Shown piece after piece: positions 52,184 through 61,005 of a DNA stretch of 64,000 nt. The notes below the pieces were generated by a model. The model was not told the origin of the DNA. It saw only the letters and a program-made list of their open reading frames with translations, and did not search any database. Source of the stretch: a virus. The position numbers were made by a program, and so were the translations under genes. Each line of letters starts with the position of its first letter. The stretch's first letter is position 1. Location: positions 124,001 through 188,000 of IMG/VR virus record IMGVR_UViG_3300025030_000003. One strand, given 5' to 3'.

Positions 52184-54514
52184 TTATGCTAAAGGAGCTT
52201 CTACGTATTCTACTATAACTGTAGCAGAACCTATAACTGGAGAACCAGCTACTACAACTCTGGCAACACCTACGTTAGCTGCTGCAACTGTTGAGAATGG
52301 TCTTGATTCATATACGTTAGCTGTTTCTGCATCGTTGTCTCCTGTTGCTTGGATTTCTAAATCAGTAGCACCGTCTACTATAACTTGGAGAGTAGTACCT
52401 GCTGAATAAACAGAATTTATTATAGTTGTTACTGACTTTATAATAGCATTTTCAGGAATTGATGTAGTAGAACTTACGCTAGAAGTACTTACTGTTATTG
52501 CTATGTGTTTTGCTAAACCGTTAGCTGTAGCGATACCTGAAAGTAAATTAGCTCTTGTGATTTTTTTGTTAGCTCCAGCAGAAACATCATTGATTAATAA
52601 CTCATCACTATCATCAGGAGATGTAAGAGCTGTTAAGTTAGCTACGTCTACATAACTACCAGATACTTTACTGTCTTTAAGTAAAACACCGTCAATGGTA
52701 ACACCAGCAGCGGATGTTAATTCAGAGATAGTATCTACTTTTAAGGCACCAGAGAATGATTTGTCTCCTGTTACAGTTTCAGTACCAGCTAAGTGAACAA
52801 CTGCTGAATCTGTAGCTAATGTTGAAACGTCCATACCATCAACTAAACCGTCTTTGATAAGAACTCCATCAATTGTAACACCTGCGTTAAGAGTAGATTC
52901 AAGAATCTCGTCAGCTTTGATACCTCCAGAGAAGTCTTTTTGACCTGTTACTGTTTCAGCACCAGATAAGTGAACAACTGAGGAGTCAACTGCTAATGTT
53001 GAAACATCCATTCCATCTACTAAACCATCTTTTATAAGAACTGTTTCGATGGTAACACCAGCGTTAAGAGTAGATTCTAAAATATTATCTGATTTAAGGT
53101 CATCTTGGAAATCTTTTTGACCTGTTATTGCTTCAGCACCAGCTAAATGAACAACTGTTGAATCAACTGCTAAACCAGCGACTAAGTTAGATTTTTGCAT
53201 TTTTCTATAAGCTGTAGCAGAAGCATCATAAATAGGCAAGAAATCGCCATCTGCTATACTTGTTTCTTCTGTTAATGTGTTGAAGTCATCATCAGCAGGT
53301 CTTCCAGTTAAATCACTGTAAGCTCTTGTAGCTAAATCGCCCAAAGATGAACTTGTTTTATCAATTTTTGACCATTCAATAGCTGCTGTAGCGGATACTT
53401 CGTTATTTGTGATACCCCCAGCTTTAACTCTTAATGTGTCTGAGTTAATTTCGATAGTTGAAGCATCTACTTTAACTTCTAAAGAACCATCTACGTTTTG
53501 ACCTAAACCAGCACCCGCCACGTCAGCGTTTATTTTATCTTTATCTACTGAATCATTGGCTAATTTAGCGGTAGAAATACCACCGTCTTTGATTCTAAGA
53601 GTATCGGTACTTATTTCAATAGTGGTAGCATCTACGTTTACGTCAAGAGTATTCCCTGTTTTAGTTAATCCATTACCTGCTAATATCTGACCTGCTCCAG
53701 AGAACTGAGAAAATTCTAAAGCTGTGGTATCTATAGTAATTGGATTATTTGTAGATAATACAAAACCTGCATCTGCTAAGGTATTCCCTACTTCTACAAA
53801 GAAGAAAGAACCAGCTACTACTTCAGAAGCAGGACTTCCATCGAAGTCTGTTGCTCTTGTTAATATGAACGGATTAGAGACATCACCTACAGCGGTTACA
53901 ACATAAATACCGTTGTCTGCTCCAGCTACTTGGTTTTTGATTAAAATCCTATCTCCTATAACAACTGCAACACCATCAATAGATAAAGCACCGTTAGCAT
54001 CAGCAGTTAATGTTTTACCTACTTGAGAACCTGATGGAGTACATGCAGGTAGTACATCTGCGGTAGCTAATCTGACAGGAGAGTGAACTGTTAAACCTTG
54101 AGCAACAGAGTCAACGTAAGCTTTTGTGGCTGCATCTTGAGCTACCGTAGGGTCTGCTACGCTTGTTAGTTTAAAACCACCCATTGATTGAGCTGCTGTA
54201 AAAGCTACAGTACCGTCTTTTTTGATTACGGTAGAGTCAACTGCTAAAGTTGAAACATCCATTCCATCAACTAAACCGTCTTTAATAAGAACTGTTTCGA
54301 TGGTAACACCAGCATCTACTGTTTTTTCTGTAATAGTATCTGTTAAAACTGAAGTATTAGCTGTTAAGCTATCTACCGTAAGATTTTTTAAGGCAGAACC
54401 ATCAAAACTTCTAACTTCAAAACCGTTGGTTACTTTTCTAAGCATAATGCCTTTAGGACCACCGATTAAGAAATCAGTTTTCATAGTACCTAATAACACT
54501 GAAAATAAAGACAT
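52184..54514 (-). CDS. Large tail fibre or decoration protein with sequence repeats
   Basis: A 776-residue protein. The N-terminal region has QDAATKAYVDSVAQGL, a common fibre motif, then a domain (DNGIYVVTAVGDVSNPFILTRATDF) frequent in phage fibres. Residues about 420-610 contain three near-identical units with AGVTI.. VLIKDGLVDGMDVSTLA, and a fourth lies near the N-terminus. The C-terminal 100 residues form a beta-sandwich that resembles the end of the 201-residue protein at 54.6 kb. The gene is less AT-rich than the rest, typical of an abundant virion protein. It likely binds the host or decorates the particle. Confidence 0.8.
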   Translation of the reverse strand: MSLFSVLLGTMKTDFLIGGPKGIMLRKVTNGFEVRSFDGSALKNLTVDSLTANTSVLTDTITEKTVDAGVTIETVLIKDGLVDGMDVSTLAVDSTVIKKDGTVAFTAAQSMGGFKLTSVADPTVAQDAATKAYVDSVAQGLTVHSPVRLATADVLPACTPSGSQVGKTLTADANGALSIDGVAVVIGDRILIKNQVAGADNGIYVVTAVGDVSNPFILTRATDFDGSPASEVVAGSFFFVEVGNTLADAGFVLSTNNPITIDTTALEFSQFSGAGQILAGNGLTKTGNTLDVNVDATTIEISTDTLRIKDGGISTAKLANDSVDKDKINADVAGAGLGQNVDGSLEVKVDASTIEINSDTLRVKAGGITNNEVSATAAIEWSKIDKTSSSLGDLATRAYSDLTGRPADDDFNTLTEETSIADGDFLPIYDASATAYRKMQKSNLVAGLAVDSTVVHLAGAEAITGQKDFQDDLKSDNILESTLNAGVTIETVLIKDGLVDGMDVSTLAVDSSVVHLSGAETVTGQKDFSGGIKADEILESTLNAGVTIDGVLIKDGLVDGMDVSTLATDSAVVHLAGTETVTGDKSFSGALKVDTISELTSAAGVTIDGVLLKDSKVSGSYVDVANLTALTSPDDSDELLINDVSAGANKKITRANLLSGIATANGLAKHIAITVSTSSVSSTTSIPENAIIKSVTTIINSVYSAGTTLQVIVDGATDLEIQATGDNDAETANVYESRPFSTVAAANVGVARVVVAGSPVIGSATVIVEYVEAPLA
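52665..53172 (-). repeat. Tandem 177-bp repeat units in fibre gene
   Basis: Two adjacent units (59 codons) with very similar sequence around 52833 and 53010, plus a degenerate unit before them. A related unit lies at about 54260. They are likely to recombine. Confidence 0.75.
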
Positions 54515-54583
54515 TCTAATTCTCCTACTCTTTTTCTACTACGTATGTATAATTATATTAATTTTTGGCAACAAGCCTTCATA

Positions 54584-54594
54584 TATAATATAAA
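54584..54594 (-). promoter_or_regulatory. Putative late promoter for large fibre gene
   Basis: Exact minus-strand TTTATATTATA followed by TATGAAGG, about 70 bases before the ATG at 54514. Confidence 0.6.
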
Positions 54595-54608
54595 TTAAAA
54601 ATTTTATA

Positions 54609-55214
54609 CTAACTTGAAAATATAATAATTTTTCCAGAACCAGTTATAGGACTGCCAGTAAAATATATTCTAACTGTAGTATCTGCTGGATAGACATATT
54701 CACTTCCAACAATGTAGCTACTTGCATAACTTGTATCATTATCAGTAGATGTCATTAGCCTAGAATTATTACCCACATCTCCCACTGTTATTGTTCCTGT
54801 ATCAAAAGGATTATCTATTATGAGTTTTATCTCTTCTATGTTTAAATTAGCTTTTAATATTCCTATATCCAAAGAACCAGATACAAAATCAGAATATGTA
54901 AAATCTAACTCTATGGAAGGATTTCCTCCCGATAAAGCAACTTCAGCTTCATCTACTATATTATTTAAATTAGCATCGTAAACATCTTTAACCATGATAC
55001 CATCATGACCGAGTTGTTTTCCATCTAATATATCATCTTGGTTTACAATGTATCCATCTAATAAAATTAAATCTGGAAAAGGAGCTATTGCTTCTTTAAC
55101 TTGAGCTTCTGTGAATTGCAAAGGTACGTTCACAGTTGTATCTTCTGCTATCTTAAGGTTCCCTAACAGATATACATAAGCCGTATTTCTTAACGATTTA
55201 TTTTTAATTCTCAT
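54609..55214 (-). CDS. Virion decoration-type protein
   Basis: A 201-residue protein. Residues 1-50 (MRIKNKSLRNTAYVYLLG, with DTTVNVPLQFTEAQVKEAI) form an N-terminal strand-helix domain. The C-terminal 100 residues (LKLIIDNPFDTGTITV, TDNDTSYASSYIVGS, YFTGSPITGSGKIIIF) share an ordering of motifs with the end of the neighbouring large fibre (SPVIGSATVIVEY). It is probably a small decoration or fibre-associated protein with a tandem late promoter upstream. Confidence 0.65.
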   Translation of the reverse strand: MRIKNKSLRNTAYVYLLGNLKIAEDTTVNVPLQFTEAQVKEAIAPFPDLILLDGYIVNQDDILDGKQLGHDGIMVKDVYDANLNNIVDEAEVALSGGNPSIELDFTYSDFVSGSLDIGILKANLNIEEIKLIIDNPFDTGTITVGDVGNNSRLMTSTDNDTSYASSYIVGSEYVYPADTTVRIYFTGSPITGSGKIIIFSS

Positions 55215-55235
55215 TATTTATTCCTCTCTACTATT

Positions 55236-55246
55236 TATAATATAAA
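55236..55246 (-). promoter_or_regulatory. Putative late promoter, proximal of a tandem pair
   Basis: Exact minus-strand TTTATATTATA followed by AATAGTAG, about 22 bases before the ATG at 55214. Confidence 0.6.
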
Positions 55247-55268
55247 TCAAATAGAGTTAGTTCTCAAA

Positions 55269-55279
55269 TATAATATAAA
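55269..55279 (-). promoter_or_regulatory. Putative late promoter, distal, abutting a terminator stem
   Basis: Exact minus-strand TTTATATTATA followed by TTTGAG. The motif begins directly after the last base of the hairpin stem. Confidence 0.6.
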
Positions 55280-55300
55280 CCCAATCCTTTTGGGATTGGG
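55272..55300 (-). terminator. Hairpin terminator with U tract shared with late promoter
   Basis: Minus-strand CCCAATCC, CAAAA loop, GGATTGGG, then TTTATATT which is also the late promoter. Ends the 55.3-57.7 kb gene set. Confidence 0.75.
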
Positions 55301-55333
55301 TAGAAATAAATACGTATTTATGGCTGATAATTT

Positions 55334-55696
55334 TTAGTCTTTATATAATTTCATGGTGGTAAGCTGGGGTAATTTAGTACCTTGAGTCTGTTCAAGAAGA
55401 CCCTCTTTCAAAGTATATATCTTTTCTACGGATTCAAAATTATTTATATAGTATGGCTCTGGAAATAAAGCTCCCATAATTATTAAAAGTTCCTTATACA
55501 TATCTTTATATATGTTTTTTGATTCTTCGGAAGTATCTAAAATCATAGCGTATATAGAAAATATAGGAAGAATTCCTACTTCTCCTGTCAAATCTTCGGA
55601 ATCTAGTACTCTTTCAAAATTTAGATAAGCATTTACGGCTACTTTTTTATCTTCGGTAGATATAAGTATAGTATTTTTAACTACGTTTACTATCAT
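55334..55696 (-). CDS. Unknown 120-residue protein
   Basis: Starts MIVNVVKNTILISTEDKKVAVNAYLNFERVL. Alpha/beta composition, no cysteine cluster or membrane helix. It overlaps the previous gene by 20 bases and is last in the set before the terminator. Not recognised. Confidence 0.7.
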   Translation of the reverse strand: MIVNVVKNTILISTEDKKVAVNAYLNFERVLDSEDLTGEVGILPIFSIYAMILDTSEESKNIYKDMYKELLIIMGALFPEPYYINNFESVEKIYTLKEGLLEQTQGTKLPQLTTMKLYKD

Positions 55697-56111
55697 TTTT
55701 AATTCTCCACGATAAACTATTGTCTATATCAGGTAATATTTTTTTATTATTTAACTTTATGGAGGCTACATAAGATTCACATATAGTACCATCTGTTAAT
55801 TCTATCTCTGTTCTATCACAGATATGATGTATCTTATCTAAGTATAATAATACCTCTGAATTAACTTCATAAAGTTCTCCTTTTATAGGATAATCTGACG
55901 GTTCTAAATCAGACATTATTGGATAATCTCCTAAATCGTACATAGTATAATTGGATGTTGTAGTTCTTTCACCAAAGAAAAAACAATCGGGATTGTTAAA
56001 TATATCTGACTGATTAAACTCTGATTTAAGAAAATTATATATAAATATCTTAAACTTCTTATCTTTATTATTTTCTATGAATAATAAATCTTGGATATTA
56101 AGATTGTTCAT
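55677..56111 (-). CDS. Unknown protein
   Basis: A 144-residue protein from the ATG at 56111, which lies one base after the upstream stop. A start at 56138 is possible but has no ribosome site. The protein is acidic with YTMYDLGDYPIMSDLEPSDYP in the centre. Family not recognised. It overlaps its downstream neighbour. Confidence 0.65.
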   Translation of the reverse strand: MNNLNIQDLLFIENNKDKKFKIFIYNFLKSEFNQSDIFNNPDCFFFGERTTTSNYTMYDLGDYPIMSDLEPSDYPIKGELYEVNSEVLLYLDKIHHICDRTEIELTDGTICESYVASIKLNNKKILPDIDNSLSWRIKNDSKRS

Positions 56112-56112
56112 T

Positions 56113-56418
56113 TTATAAGAAAAACCTCGAATACTCATTTAAGTGCATAATGGTCTCAGATAAATCATCATCGGATAAACCGTCATAATGTTCTCTATCT
56201 TTATCTGTATAGGAGAAGAAATCTTCATCTACATTATCTAAAGCATATTGAACATCTTCTAAGCTTATAATACGTTCTGAAACTTCATCTTCCTTTTTAT
56301 TGTATAATAAAGTTTCACCTGTGTAGGAATTACGCACTATCCCATGTTCGTATAAACTTATTTCGGGAGAAGTATTTTCTACACAATCATCATAGTTGTA
56401 AAGTTGTTCGTTAATCAT
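56113..56418 (-). CDS. Unknown acidic protein
   Basis: A 101-residue, Asp/Glu/Tyr-rich protein (YNYDDCVENTSPEISLYEHG, DNVDEDFFSYTDKDREHYDG). It overlaps the upstream gene by eight bases. It is part of a run of small co-translated genes between the OB-fold-like protein and the terminator at 55.3 kb. Strong acidity is a feature of some phage anti-host and DNA-mimic proteins, but nothing here proves such a role. Confidence 0.65.
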   Translation of the reverse strand: MINEQLYNYDDCVENTSPEISLYEHGIVRNSYTGETLLYNKKEDEVSERIISLEDVQYALDNVDEDFFSYTDKDREHYDGLSDDDLSETIMHLNEYSRFFL

Positions 56419-56686
56419 TTTTAGGCTCTTCCTTCTTTTTGCTCTTTTTACTTTCTTTTTTTATTCTAATTTCTTCCGAAACGATGCCTTTTTTTATTTC
56501 TTGTAATTTTCTAATAACTAAGGCTACGGCATCTGAATCAAAAAATATAATATCTATCGCTTCTTCAGTTATTCTATCCTCTATCCTTAGAGCATTATTA
56601 ACTTTAGTTTTACAAATGCCTAAAGATACTTGCAACTCATTGATACCAAATAAAACTTGACTATTTTTTTCTACTCTTTTAATCAT
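56411..56686 (-). CDS. Small basic protein
   Basis: A 91-residue protein. The first half is helical (VSLGICKTKVNNALRIEDRI), and the C-terminus is Lys/Glu-rich (KKESKKSKKKEEPK). The TKVNNAL segment may be part of a DNA-binding helix. Overlaps the next gene. Family not recognised. Confidence 0.65.
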   Translation of the reverse strand: MIKRVEKNSQVLFGINELQVSLGICKTKVNNALRIEDRITEEAIDIIFFDSDAVALVIRKLQEIKKGIVSEEIRIKKESKKSKKKEEPKND

Positions 56687-56689
56687 TCT

Positions 56690-57742
56690 TTAAACTCCTA
56701 TTTCTACATTGCTTATTCTTGTTTGTTTATTATCTTTGTACATACTGTGTTCTTTTATTTTACCCTTTATAGGATAAAAACTACCAGATGTTAAATCTAA
56801 AAAAGTATTAGACATATATGTTAAGTCGTTACCGTCATGTTGAAATTTATAAATATTGCATAATCCAAACCTAGTTTCAGTTTGTATTCTAGTTAAAAAT
56901 TTTACAGTACCCTGAAATTCTTTACCAACCTCTCCTACAAATTTTTGATTATTTCTATCTAAAAAGTCTCTAACATTCTTATATAGAAAAGATACTGTAT
57001 TTATATCTTGGTAAGATACGAATTTTTTATCGGATAACAATTTTATACTAGCTAAAAATTCGGATACTTTTTCAGACATTATATTTGTGTTGTATATATT
57101 AATATACTTTTTAGCTTCTTCTATATATTCTTCATTAGGAATATCGTTTTTCATTAATTTATTCCATGCTACTATAGGTGTATTATTTGAAGTATCTTCT
57201 TTATTATAAGTCCATCCCCCAAAGGCATCTTCTTCTTCACATACCTGTATTATACTAGCTAAAAATATCTCTATAGGAAAATAGTTAGCAATACTATTTG
57301 TTCTATCTTGTAAATTATTTATCATCTTATCATCTAATATATTTACTTTAACTGTTTTTAAACAATCTTTACAGTAAAGAGCAGAAGTACATTTTTTCCT
57401 AGATACTTCATTTACTAAAGTATAGGATTTTTTAACTTCTTTTAGTCCACAACACATTTTTATTTCATTTACATCTAGTATATCATGTATTTTACCACCT
57501 GTTAAATCATAGTCTATTTTAAAATTTTTTAAATTTTCAAATTTAGATAACTTTGCCAAGATAACTAAATCTTTCTCTTTATTAGGAATTAATATGGGTT
57601 TGTTTTGTAGCATAACATCATAAATTTTTCTATATCTTTCACTGTTGAAATCTTTTTCATAATAGCTGTTTAATATATTATAGGATATATTAGATTCTTG
57701 TAATTCTATTAATTTATTTTTTGTTACAGCTATTTGAATCAT
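56690..57742 (-). CDS. Probable nucleic-acid-binding protein with zinc cysteines and OB-fold-like end
   Basis: A 350-residue protein. Residues 95-135 hold MCCGLK and CTSALYCKDCLK, a likely zinc site. The C-terminal 90 residues (FQGTVKFLTRIQTETRFG, YKFQHDGNDLTYMSNTF, YPIKGKIKEHSMYKDNKQTRISNV) follow the order of an OB-fold domain I know from phage and plasmid ssDNA-related proteins. The middle is helical. A role in DNA metabolism is possible. It heads the small-gene set after the MoxR terminator. Confidence 0.6.
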   Translation of the reverse strand: MIQIAVTKNKLIELQESNISYNILNSYYEKDFNSERYRKIYDVMLQNKPILIPNKEKDLVILAKLSKFENLKNFKIDYDLTGGKIHDILDVNEIKMCCGLKEVKKSYTLVNEVSRKKCTSALYCKDCLKTVKVNILDDKMINNLQDRTNSIANYFPIEIFLASIIQVCEEEDAFGGWTYNKEDTSNNTPIVAWNKLMKNDIPNEEYIEEAKKYINIYNTNIMSEKVSEFLASIKLLSDKKFVSYQDINTVSFLYKNVRDFLDRNNQKFVGEVGKEFQGTVKFLTRIQTETRFGLCNIYKFQHDGNDLTYMSNTFLDLTSGSFYPIKGKIKEHSMYKDNKQTRISNVEIGV

Positions 57743-57757
57743 TTCTATACTCCAAAT

Positions 57758-57789
57758 TTAAAATAGGGAAGGTAGGTTAATACCTTCCC
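57758..57789 (-). terminator. Terminator after MoxR-type gene
   Basis: Minus-strand GGGAAGGTA, TTAACC loop, TACCTTCCC, then TATTTTAAATTT. No late promoter follows directly. Confidence 0.8.
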
Positions 57790-57800
57790 ATATTTATATT

Positions 57801-58961
57801 TTATCCTCTAGTTGCTCCAAGAATGAATTTATATTTCTTACTGAAATCTAAGAATGTCTGAGTAGAAGCCATTATAGTTTGAATATTGGCATCTAGCCTT
57901 AAAATATCCCTAGCTAAAAGTACTGCATATTCTCCAACGAAACCATCTTGTAGGGTATATTTGAATATGTTTTCTAGTTGTTGTTTATCTGCTTTCAGTG
58001 CTTTAGCTGTTAGGCTTGAACATAGAGCAAACATAACATCGGGGGAATTAGGGATAGGGGCTTGTTTGAAATTACCTTCCAAAATATATTCTGGGTTAGG
58101 AAGTTTAGAATATAATTTAGTATATTGATAAAAATCGAAACTGTTTCCTTCTCCTATTAATCCAGAGATTAAAGGCATAGCATCTTCTACACTTAGATAG
58201 TTAAGAACTTCTGATACTTTTTCCCATGAGCGAGGGGTAGGAAATGCGTTATCGTCTGAATTTGCATCGAATTTATGTAACATAGAGTTTTGATAGTTAA
58301 GATAACCTACTACTTTTTCAGAAATTCCATTAGGTAAAGCCCAAGCTTTCCAATCATCTATTTCTACGGTTATTTTTAAATGGGCTAATCTGTTAGCTAA
58401 AGCTTTAGGCATCTTATAGGCTACCGACTTATCAGTTACCTCATTACCAGCACACATAACTAAACAATTATCTGGTAATTTATGTTCTCCTATTTGTCTA
58501 TCTAAGGTTATTTGGTAAGCTGCTGCTTGAACCGTAGGAGGTGCTGCTGATATTTCATCTAAGATTAAGAAATTCATATAATCATTAGAAGGGTTCATGT
58601 TAAATAATTGAGGTCTTAACCACTTAGCTACGGTTGGTTTTAGCTTGTCGATGTTCTCTTGGGTAGGATTATCTAAAATATCTTGGTCGTCTACGGAAGG
58701 AACTGGGATACCTCTTAAATCTACTGGATTGAATAATAATAATCTTACATCACTCGTATGGGTTTTCTTACTAAATTTTTTACCCAACTTTTCGACTACT
58801 TGACCCATTGCTTGAGATTTACCTATACCTGGGCTACCCCATAGCATAATAGGTTGTACTTTTTTAAATGAACCTGTTTTTGTGTAAACATTTCCTGCAT
58901 AATTAACCATAAGATTGATTAATTCGTTTACTTTTAGTTTTTGTCCTAAGTTTTCAGCCAT
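57801..58961 (-). CDS. MoxR-type AAA+ ATPase
   Basis: A 386-residue AAA+ protein. Walker A is GSPGIGKS (42-49), Walker B is FLILDEISAAPP, and sensor/arginine-finger areas include MPKALANRLAHLKI. PTPRSWEKVSEVL is the MoxR-like conserved end. MoxR ATPases usually act with a VWA-domain partner to remodel or activate protein complexes. Its partner is the next gene upstream (59.1-60.5 kb). It follows a promoter near 59.03 kb. Confidence 0.87.
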   Translation of the reverse strand: MAENLGQKLKVNELINLMVNYAGNVYTKTGSFKKVQPIMLWGSPGIGKSQAMGQVVEKLGKKFSKKTHTSDVRLLLFNPVDLRGIPVPSVDDQDILDNPTQENIDKLKPTVAKWLRPQLFNMNPSNDYMNFLILDEISAAPPTVQAAAYQITLDRQIGEHKLPDNCLVMCAGNEVTDKSVAYKMPKALANRLAHLKITVEIDDWKAWALPNGISEKVVGYLNYQNSMLHKFDANSDDNAFPTPRSWEKVSEVLNYLSVEDAMPLISGLIGEGNSFDFYQYTKLYSKLPNPEYILEGNFKQAPIPNSPDVMFALCSSLTAKALKADKQQLENIFKYTLQDGFVGEYAVLLARDILRLDANIQTIMASTQTFLDFSKKYKFILGATRG

Positions 58962-59016
58962 AAATACAGTTCTCCTTTTTAAATAAAATTTCTACTTGAA
59001 TTCTTTTCATATTATT

Positions 59017-59045
59017 ATACTAACAATATAATTTAGTTAAGTCAA
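59017..59045 (-). promoter_or_regulatory. Weak sigma70-type promoter for MoxR gene
   Basis: Minus-strand TTGACT, 17-bp spacer ending TGT, TAGTAT. A TATAAT lies three bases further but at a poor spacing of 20. Confidence 0.5.
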
Positions 59046-59080
59046 TACTTTTTCTTTTCGTATTAAGTTATTGTTACAAA

Positions 59081-60481
59081 CTAATTTTTCTTACCGTCAT
59101 TTAGATAGACACTTTGACCAAAAGGTGCGGGGGACATGTTATTTTGAGTCATAATCCAGAGAGTAGGAATCCCTTCTGAAAGCTCCTCGCAGTCATCATA
59201 GTAGCACTCTCCATCCGTAAGTAGGACAATACCTGCAATGTCTTCAGTTCTAAAATCATCTCTTTTATGGATAGCTTCAAAACATACCCTAAAGCATGTT
59301 CCTCCACCAGACCTAGGTTTATTCTGAAGTACATCTTGAACATCCTCAAACTTCTGTAAACTATGCACTGCTGTATCAAAATATCCCAACCAACCTGTCA
59401 TAGATGCAAATTGTTGAATAGCTCCTACAACTTCAGAATACACGTCTTCTATTTCTTTATCACTCATGGAACCCGAGATATCTATAAAGAATAATATATT
59501 TTTTACTTCATTCTCGGTATCATTAAAATCAGGAAGCATACAATCAGTTATAGAGTACAATCTTTTATCTGGAGGATTAAATGAATAGTCATTTACAATA
59601 GGGCTTACAAATTCATTTAGTAATTGTCTCCAGTCCTTTTTAGGAGGTTTTAATTTAATTAAAAGTTCCTGTAAGAAAGCTGGAAGATTACCACAAGATT
59701 TATCTTGATGTTGTTTAGCTGCACTAATCATGAGTTGTTCCCACTCTTGTTGAGACATTTCAACTTCTTCCATACCCTCACCAGAGATACATTGTTGTCC
59801 TTTATTTTTATCTTTTCCGTCTTTACTATCTTTATCGTCCCCCTGATTTTTATCTTTATCCCACATACCATGGTCGTCGAGAAGTTTCTCAGTTAATTTT
59901 TCTAACTTAGATTTACCGTTTCCGTCTTTATCTTGGTCTTGTTTATTTTGCTGATTTTGTTGGGACTTACCACTTTTACCGCCTTGACCTTGACCATCTC
60001 CTTGTCCTCCAGAAGATGAGGACATCTGTTGACATTGTTTTAATAGTATATCATAAATTTCTTCCGCTGACATTTTAGCGTATTTAGGGTCATATAATCC
60101 TTCATTTTTACCAGAAGGCATACGAAAATCACTATTTTCAAATTGTTTTAAAATATCATGTATTGCATAATCACAAGCTAAATTGAAAACCATAGCATTT
60201 CTTGAATCTCTTCTACGAATATGTCCATTCGATACGTGCATGATTTCATGAGCTATCAACCATTTTAATTCAGGTAATGAAAGCTGTTCTAAGAATTCTG
60301 GATTAAATATAATTTTGGAACCGTTAGTACCTGCTGTAGGAATTTCTTCATCAACTAAGTATTTAAATTTTAATGCAAGTATCCCAAAGAAAGGAAATTC
60401 TTTAATAAGTTTCCATTTACATAATGTTATTTTTTCTTTTAATTTTTCGATATCTACTTTTGATTTAGTCATAGATGTCAT
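59081..60481 (-). CDS. VWA-domain protein with N-terminal zinc metallopeptidase-like domain (DUF2201-like)
   Basis: A 466-residue protein. H78-E-I-M-H82 with H87 (HEIMHVSNGH) is a zinc-metalloprotease motif in the N-terminal domain. A Gln/Gly/Lys/Asp-rich linker spans residues 152-230. The C-terminal VWA domain has the metal-ion site D334-I-S336-G-S338. This is the layout of VWA-like metallopeptidase partners of MoxR ATPases, and the MoxR gene is next. GGAG lies six bases before the ATG. Substrate unknown; it may act on a host or virion complex. Confidence 0.85.
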   Translation of the reverse strand: MTSMTKSKVDIEKLKEKITLCKWKLIKEFPFFGILALKFKYLVDEEIPTAGTNGSKIIFNPEFLEQLSLPELKWLIAHEIMHVSNGHIRRRDSRNAMVFNLACDYAIHDILKQFENSDFRMPSGKNEGLYDPKYAKMSAEEIYDILLKQCQQMSSSSGGQGDGQGQGGKSGKSQQNQQNKQDQDKDGNGKSKLEKLTEKLLDDHGMWDKDKNQGDDKDSKDGKDKNKGQQCISGEGMEEVEMSQQEWEQLMISAAKQHQDKSCGNLPAFLQELLIKLKPPKKDWRQLLNEFVSPIVNDYSFNPPDKRLYSITDCMLPDFNDTENEVKNILFFIDISGSMSDKEIEDVYSEVVGAIQQFASMTGWLGYFDTAVHSLQKFEDVQDVLQNKPRSGGGTCFRVCFEAIHKRDDFRTEDIAGIVLLTDGECYYDDCEELSEGIPTLWIMTQNNMSPAPFGQSVYLNDGKKN

Positions 60482-60525
60482 CCTTAGCTCCTTGATTAAG
60501 TGTTATTAGTATGATTATTAATTTT

Positions 60526-60554
60526 ATTATTAACCCAATTTTGTTAAATGTCAA
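60526..60554 (-). promoter_or_regulatory. Sigma70-type promoter for the VWA gene
   Basis: Minus-strand TTGACA, 17-bp spacer, AATAAT, about 45 bases before the ATG at 60481. Confidence 0.65.
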
Positions 60555-60571
60555 CCCTTTGTAAAGAAATA

Positions 60572-60928
60572 TTAAATATTATCTGTAAGTTCTAGCATCA
60601 TTTTTATGCGGTCTATTATATCTTCATCTATAGTAGGTAGTTGATGTATGAATAAATAATACTCATATTTATCTACTTTTTTAACATCTATCTCATATAT
60701 TTTAAATATTCTGACTATTTCTTCTATAGTTAATATTTGATAAGTAAGAATTTGTTCTAAGTTAAAATACCCACTAAAAGTTTCTATCAAATCTAAAGGA
60801 AGTTTGTAATTTTCTACTAAAGATTTAAAATTTACTTTATATTGTAGACAAGCCAATAAATACCCATCTAAAGTTTTATAGTTATTCATGAATATATCAT
60901 TATATTCATTATTAAGAAAACCACTCAA
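60572..60928 (-). CDS. Unknown small protein
   Basis: A 118-residue protein, TTG start with AAAGGA eight bases before. Helical and acidic (FKSLVENYKLPLDLIETFSGY). Ends in a helix (IDRIKMMLELTDN). No motif recognised. Driven by an extended -10 promoter. Confidence 0.65.
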   Translation of the reverse strand: MSGFLNNEYNDIFMNNYKTLDGYLLACLQYKVNFKSLVENYKLPLDLIETFSGYFNLEQILTYQILTIEEIVRIFKIYEIDVKKVDKYEYYLFIHQLPTIDEDIIDRIKMMLELTDNI

Positions 60929-60959
60929 TACAAATTCCTTTAAATAATCTGATATTTAA

Positions 60960-60988
60960 AGAATAGCATAATAATTTAAATAATGCAA
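60960..60988 (-). promoter_or_regulatory. Sigma70-type promoter
   Basis: Minus-strand TTGCAT, 17-bp spacer ending TGC, TATTCT, about 30 bases before the TTG start at 60928. Confidence 0.65.
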
Positions 60989-61005
60989 GTCATTGTAAAG
61001 GGATA

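Noticed and set aside
52665-53172. Regular repeats that could suggest a CRISPR array
   Set aside because: Units are 59 codons in frame within a fibre gene, with no spacers.
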